Positions 12,782-16,351 of a stretch of 16,351 bases of DNA are shown in pieces (position 1 is the first letter of the stretch; each line of letters opens with the position of its first letter). Both the position numbers and the translations under genes were made by a program. The stretch is from the NCBI GenBank assembly GCA_964371655.1, contig CAYJOD010000120.1, forward strand, positions 1-16,351. Reading direction: 5' to 3'. The notes under the pieces were generated by a model, which saw only the letters and a list, made by a program, of their open reading frames with translations, was not told where the DNA came from and ran no database searches. This stretch comes from CAZGSN01 sp964371655 (lineage in GTDB: Bacteria; Desulfobacterota; Binatia; HRBIN30).

Positions 12782-14608
12782 ATGAGCAAACGGTTCGGAT
12801 TGAAATTCGGAGCTACGCTGGCGTCATGGGCAATGGTGCTCGGACTCGTCGTGGCGCAGACGACGGCCGCGGAAGCCCAGCTCCACCCGCGTATCGTCAA
12901 TGGCGTGCAGAGCTCCGACTTTCCAACCACCGGCGCCCTCTTGTGGGGTGCGAATGCCGATGACGCCATCCTCCTGTGCACCGGCACGCTCATTGGTTGC
13001 GACACCTTCCTCACGGCCGGACATTGCGTCGAAAGTGACCTATCGCCTTCGAACTACCAGGTGTTTTTGCAGCACGCCGGAATTTTCTCGGTCTCCAGCG
13101 TCTCCCTGCATCCGTCGTTCAGCTTTCCGGTTGCCGACGTTGCCGTTCTAAAATTGTCCACGGCGGTCACCGGTATCCGCCCGACCGCGATCAACACGGT
13201 TCAGGATCCGCCGTTCGACAGCCCCGGCATGATCGCCGGCTTCGGTCGCACCGGCGGCGGTAGCAGCAACCGGGATTTCGGTATCAAGCGCTACGGCGCG
13301 GTCACCACGAGCTCGTGCGCGGCGGCGGGCGAATCGAACTCGACGTCGGTGTGCTGGACATTCGACGCTCCCGAAGGTCCAGCCGGATCAAACTCGGATA
13401 CCTGCAACGGCGACTCGGGTGGGCCGCTGTTCTTGAAGCTGGCGGGCACGATGGTGGTCGCGGGCATCACTTCCGGCGGAACCCTGGCGTCCTGTCTGAC
13501 CGGCGACGCGAGCTTCGACGCCGACGTGTACAACTATCGATCCTTCATCCAATCGCGGGCGGGCAGCGATCTAGACAACACCGTCTGTGGCAGCATCCCA
13601 CAGATCGGCGATAGCGACGCCGCGGTCACCGGTTTCACCGGCACCGTCAGCAGCGCAAGCCCGGACGCAACCTATGCATTCACAGTGGCGCCCGGGACCG
13701 CAGAGCTGCGTGTGGCCATGAATGGAGTGGACGACGGCTCCGACTTCGACCTCTTTGTGAAGCGCGGCAGCGAGCCGACGACCACGAGCTACGATTGCGC
13801 GCGTGACGGCCCCAACCAATTTGGCGTCTGCACCTTCACCGATCCAGGCGTCGATACCTGGTACGCGCTGGTGCACCGCTGGGGCGGCAGCGGCGAGTTT
13901 CAACTCACCGTCACAACCTTCGGTGCCGGCTGTTCGGACCCGGCCAACGACGGCCAGCCGTGTGACGATAACAACCGGTGCACGACCGGGGACGTGTGCG
14001 GCGGCGGCACCTGTCAGGGATCGGCTGCGGCCGACGGCACGGGCTGCGGCAGAGGCACCTTGTGCAGCGGGCCGGCGGCGTGCCAAGCGGGGGTGTGCGC
14101 GACCAACCCGACCCCGGCGACCGGCTGTAAACAGACGGTTAAGTCCACGGATGCATCGATCACGATCAAGGATTCGCTTAGTCCGAGCGGCGACCGCATC
14201 CAGTGGAAGTGGAAAGGGCAACAGAGCCTTGATTTTGGCGATCCCACCACGTCAACGAACTACGCGTTGTGCGTGTATGACCAAGCCGGCGGAACGCCTC
14301 GGCTTGTCGTTGATGCAGGCATCCCGGCAGGAAGCAGCTGGCGAGCGATGACAGCGGGCTACAAGTACGCCGATCCGGCGGGCGCAAGCAACGGGGTCCA
14401 CACGGTCAAGCTGCGCTATGGCGGCGACGGTCATGCCGCCATCAGCGTCCTCGCGCGCGGCGCCAATGCCAGCATGCCGCCGCTGGCGCTCAATCAGGAC
14501 ACGGAAGTGTTGGTGCAGCTGGTCACCGATCAGAGCCTGTGCTGGGAAGCGCGCTACGGCAGCCATAGCGCCAACTCCTCCACCCTGTTTCGTGCGAAGT
14601 CAGACTGA
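12782..14608 (+). CDS. secreted trypsin-like serine protease with PPC-like, Cys-rich and C-terminal domains
   Basis: 608 residues. The signal peptide (1-32) ends AEA before Q33. A short propeptide leads to RIVNG (cleavage R37-I38), the activation site of S1 proteases. The triad is H81 (LTAGHC), D119 (ADVAVLKL) and S212 (GDSGGP). D206, six residues before the Ser, predicts cleavage after Arg or Lys. Residues about 285-378 (ATYAFTVAPGTAELRVAM, DFDLFVKRG, WYALVHRWGGSGEFQLTV) look like a bacterial pre-peptidase C-terminal beta-sandwich. Residues 384-449 are Cys-rich (CDDNNRCTTGDVCGGGTC) like repeats of large secreted proteins. The last 150 residues contain DRIQWKWKGQQSLDFGDP and YALCVYDQ, a domain I recall from exported proteins of uncultured Binatota/deltaproteobacteria but cannot name. 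ATG 12782 follows GGAGGGTACGGG. Probably an extracellular or envelope protease with its own promoter. Confidence 0.92.
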   Translation: MSKRFGLKFGATLASWAMVLGLVVAQTTAAEAQLHPRIVNGVQSSDFPTTGALLWGANADDAILLCTGTLIGCDTFLTAGHCVESDLSPSNYQVFLQHAGIFSVSSVSLHPSFSFPVADVAVLKLSTAVTGIRPTAINTVQDPPFDSPGMIAGFGRTGGGSSNRDFGIKRYGAVTTSSCAAAGESNSTSVCWTFDAPEGPAGSNSDTCNGDSGGPLFLKLAGTMVVAGITSGGTLASCLTGDASFDADVYNYRSFIQSRAGSDLDNTVCGSIPQIGDSDAAVTGFTGTVSSASPDATYAFTVAPGTAELRVAMNGVDDGSDFDLFVKRGSEPTTTSYDCARDGPNQFGVCTFTDPGVDTWYALVHRWGGSGEFQLTVTTFGAGCSDPANDGQPCDDNNRCTTGDVCGGGTCQGSAAADGTGCGRGTLCSGPAACQAGVCATNPTPATGCKQTVKSTDASITIKDSLSPSGDRIQWKWKGQQSLDFGDPTTSTNYALCVYDQAGGTPRLVVDAGIPAGSSWRAMTAGYKYADPAGASNGVHTVKLRYGGDGHAAISVLARGANASMPPLALNQDTEVLVQLVTDQSLCWEARYGSHSANSSTLFRAKSD

Positions 14609-14763
14609 GCTCCAGGGGCTCGTTCTTACCAACAGATTGTAGGAAGGCGACGCGGTACTGCCGGCGTCTGCGGAAGCATTCACCCGCGGAGCGCTTGCCT
14701 ACGCGCGCGGCTCCGACCTGGCGAAAGACGGCGGATCTCGACCTGAGCCCAAACACATCAATT

Positions 14764-14927
14764 GGAACCACGGATTTCACGGATGGGCACGGATATGAAG
14801 AGGAAACACCTTCGTTCGGATCGGAAGAATTTGTCCGCCAGGCTTCTGTGTCACGGTCCCTCTGCAAGTTGTTGTAGTTGTTCTTCCTTATCCGTGTTGA
14901 TCCGTGGAATCCGTGGTTCCAACTGAG
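14764..14927 (+). repeat. CCACGGAT-type dispersed element, copy B
   Basis: Left end GGAACCACGGATTTCACGGA; right end ATCCGTGGAATCCGTGGTTCC followed by AACTGAG, imperfectly inverted. The interior GAGGAAACACCTTCGTTCGG then GAATTTGTCCG matches the minus strand of copy A at 2626-2770. The outermost TTCCAACTGAG also occurs alone at about 3222-3232. Confidence 0.7.
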
Positions 14928-14941
14928 TTTTTCGGGCTGAG

Positions 14942-14961
14942 CCGCGACCGTTAGGGAGCGG
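14942..14961 (+). repeat. CCGCGACCGTTAGGGAGCGG repeat, copy 2
   Basis: Identical to 10356-10375 except for one base (TTAGG against TAAGG), in the same orientation. The CCGC/GCGG ends pair. Confidence 0.7.
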
Positions 14962-15080
14962 TGAGTCGTGGGATCTCCCACGCCTGTGCCACTACGTCCG
15001 AAAATCGTCGCGCGCCGCGAAGATTTCTAAAGCCGCGCGTCACGCGGATCCCGGTGGGACCGGTCCGACCTGCAGCAAGC

Positions 15081-15155
15081 AGGGGCAACCACGAGGGTTG
15101 CCCCTACAATCGACCTGAATTCCGTCCCGTAGGGGTACCCCTTGTGGGTACCCTT
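15081..15155. repeat. two adjacent hairpins in the convergent spacer
   Basis: AGGGGCAACC (15081-15090) pairs perfectly with GGTTGCCCCT (15096-15105) over a 5-base loop. AGGGGTACCC (15131-15140) pairs with GGGTACCCTT (15146-15155) with one mismatch; GGGTACCC is itself palindromic. Both lie between convergent genes and could act as two-way transcription barriers, but neither has a T-run. Confidence 0.65.
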
Positions 15156-15196
15156 TCTGCCGACTCTCGGTCTGTGCTTTTGTTGGCTTCCTGTTC

Positions 15197-16129
15197 CTAC
15201 GCGGCCGCTGATCCGCCGGCGTGCTTGCGGCGTCGCTTCGAGGCGAGAAACGGCTTGACCCGCTCGCGCAGAAATTTCTCCAGACGCAGGTTCAGCAGCT
15301 CGGGATGCTCGATCAATGCCGCGTGGCTGCCTTTGGGGAGAATCAAGAGCTCGGCGCCGGGAATCTTGTCACACATCTCGTGGGAGAGATCCAACGGCGT
15401 GAACAGATCCTGCTCCCCGCCCACGACCAGCACCGGGGCTTCGATCTTGTGCAGCCACGGCCCGGCGTCGTGCTTCTGCATCTCACCCGCCATCAGGAAG
15501 AAGACCTGCAGGTCCATCTTCGACAGGTGCTCGAAGTACGGAGCCATGTCGTCGAAGTTGGCAAGTTGGGAGTTGATCATTCCTAGGCGCGCGATCTCGT
15601 AGGGGATGCGCGTGCGCAACAACGGCCGCAGGACCGTCTCGATCTCGCGTGGATAGGTCGTGGCCAGGGCGTGGAATGCGGCGAACAGCGGGTGCGAGAT
15701 CTGCGGAAAGTTGAAGAAGCTGTCGATCGGCCGCCCGTAGGGTCCACAGATCGGCACCAGCCCAGCCACCCGATCCGGAAACTGGTGCCAGAACTCCAGC
15801 AGCACTTGGCAGCCCATCGAATGGCCGAGCGCGACGGCGCGCGACACCCGGCACGCGTCGAGAACCGCAACCAGGTCGCGCGCGTTCGCGGCCATGGAGA
15901 AGTTCTCGCTGACCATCTCCTTCGGTGCACCGCTGGCGTAATGGCCGCGATACTCCCAGGTGATCACACGCTGATGCGCGCTGAAGTAGTCGATGATGTA
16001 CTTCCAGAAGAACGTGGAAACACCCAGACCGTTACAACAGACGAGAGTCGGCTCGCCCTTGCCGTACACGGTGTAACGCAGCGGCACCCCGTGCCAGCCC
16101 TTTGCCACTCCATCACGTTGCATCTGCAT
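15197..16129 (-). CDS. alpha/beta hydrolase
   Basis: 310 residues. The canonical alpha/beta-hydrolase (abhydrolase_1) layout is complete: the oxyanion region CCNGLGVSTFFWKYI (31-45), nucleophile elbow G102-H-S104-M-G106, acid D241 (GGEQDLFTP) and base H269 (GSHAALIEHP). A helical cap region at about 130-220 covers the active site. The C-terminal tail is basic (KPFLASKRRRKHAGG). No signal peptide. The start is ATG 16129, with GGGAGG six bases before it; the frame is open further upstream but that part covers a repeat and is not conserved in character. ATG at 16123 is a possible alternative. It stands alone and is convergent with the protease gene. The substrate is unknown: esterase, lipase, haloalkane-type and C-C hydrolases all share this fold. 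Confidence 0.9.
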   Translation of the reverse strand: MQMQRDGVAKGWHGVPLRYTVYGKGEPTLVCCNGLGVSTFFWKYIIDYFSAHQRVITWEYRGHYASGAPKEMVSENFSMAANARDLVAVLDACRVSRAVALGHSMGCQVLLEFWHQFPDRVAGLVPICGPYGRPIDSFFNFPQISHPLFAAFHALATTYPREIETVLRPLLRTRIPYEIARLGMINSQLANFDDMAPYFEHLSKMDLQVFFLMAGEMQKHDAGPWLHKIEAPVLVVGGEQDLFTPLDLSHEMCDKIPGAELLILPKGSHAALIEHPELLNLRLEKFLRERVKPFLASKRRRKHAGGSAAA

Positions 16130-16255
16130 GCTCGCCTCCCAGTCGACGCGACGCGCCCTTGTGCCCGCCGGCGGCGGCGCCGTGGTAGCCGATTCTCGCG
16201 CCACTGGCGACCCCGAGGTCGTCGTCACGCAGGTCCACGGCAAGGTCGCTGACGG

Positions 16256-16310
16256 AGCCTGCGCCGCGGCAGAAGTCATGAGCCATGCGGGCGGGTCGCC
16301 CGCGCTCGTG
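16256..16310 (-). repeat. GAGCCATGCGGGCGGG repeat, copy 2 (upstream of hydrolase gene)
   Basis: Second copy of the repeat at 10996-11050, same orientation, again upstream of a minus-strand gene. The 18 bases ATGAGCCATGCGGGCGGG are identical in both; flanking bases differ at about one in four positions. Confidence 0.6.
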
Positions 16311-16351
16311 CGCCTGCAAGCGCACATGGTCAGAGAGGTGCAAGTCCTCTT
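16308..16351 (+). other. two small hairpins at the window edge, possible start of a structured RNA
   Basis: GTGCGC (16308-16313) pairs with GCGCAC (16320-16325), then AGAGG (16334-16338) pairs with CCTCT (16346-16350) around TGCAAGT. A 5' GTGCG followed by a GGTGCAAGTCC-type loop is reminiscent of the beginning of bacterial group II introns. The window ends before this can be tested. Low confidence. Confidence 0.25.

Larger units (their letters stand above)
14609..15196. other. gene-free convergent spacer with repeats
   Basis: Between the protease (plus) and the hydrolase (minus). It holds a CCACGGAT-type element (14764-14927), the CCGCGACCGTTAGGGAGCGG repeat (14942-14961) and two tight hairpins (15081-15105, 15131-15155). 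No protein frame is believable. There is no canonical T-tailed terminator for either gene, although the hairpins could stop transcription from both sides. Confidence 0.65.

Noticed and set aside
16130..16327. N-terminal extension of the alpha/beta hydrolase
   Set aside because: It crosses a dispersed repeat, and a good ribosome binding site (GGGAGG) precedes ATG 16129.

Overview
This window looks like a contig from an uncultivated, GC-rich bacterium assembled from a metagenome. A run of 10 N at 1345-1354 sits in a low-complexity G/C tract, the intergenic spaces are crowded with hairpin-forming dispersed repeats, and the secreted proteins have an environmental 'deltaproteobacterial/Binatota-like' flavour. 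That lineage guess rests on gene style only and is low confidence. There are no rRNA genes, tRNA genes, CRISPR arrays, plasmid genes or phage genes that I can support.

Layout. 1-865 is gene-free and made of repeats: three 23-25 bp direct repeats about 80 bp apart and three hairpin elements. A small DoxX-like membrane protein (866-1240) is followed by the gapped G/C tract and a putative esterase of the alpha/beta-hydrolase fold (1569-2540). 2541-3270 is another repeat cluster.

3282-7261 is the metabolic core: a leucine biosynthesis operon. It has a promoter, a leucine-rich leader peptide (leuL, six Leu codons in a run of seven), a Rho-independent terminator, leuA, leuB, and a Usg-type aspartate-semialdehyde-dehydrogenase homologue that overlaps leuB by 4 bases. 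The leader architecture is that of classical transcription attenuation by charged tRNA-Leu. The last gene has lost the catalytic Cys, the catalytic His and the phosphate-binding Arg of true dehydrogenases, so it is probably not an enzyme for that reaction.

7262-7685 holds a 329-bp element with perfect 21-bp terminal inverted repeats that has split a copy of a palindromic repeat; an unsplit copy lies at 2826-2876. A class A beta-lactamase-like serine hydrolase (minus strand, 7689-8531) and an HD-domain phosphohydrolase (plus strand, 9005-10303) diverge from a 265-bp nested inverted repeat. A DUF309 protein (minus, 10543-10905) follows.

11191-14608 carries two secreted products: an exported protein with a C-terminal membrane/sorting-like tail, and a multidomain trypsin-like serine protease. 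Between them lie a long hairpin element and a copy of a 91-bp repeat that also occurs at 10428. The window closes with a repeat-rich spacer and an alpha/beta hydrolase on the minus strand (15197-16129). Its upstream region contains a repeat also found upstream of the DUF309 gene, and the last 44 bases could be the start of a structured RNA.

The strongest candidates for new biology are the leu attenuator with a possibly leaderless leader peptide, the degenerate dehydrogenase homologue in the leu operon, and the non-autonomous element at 7338-7666. I did not see a multi-gene defence system or a biosynthetic cluster.
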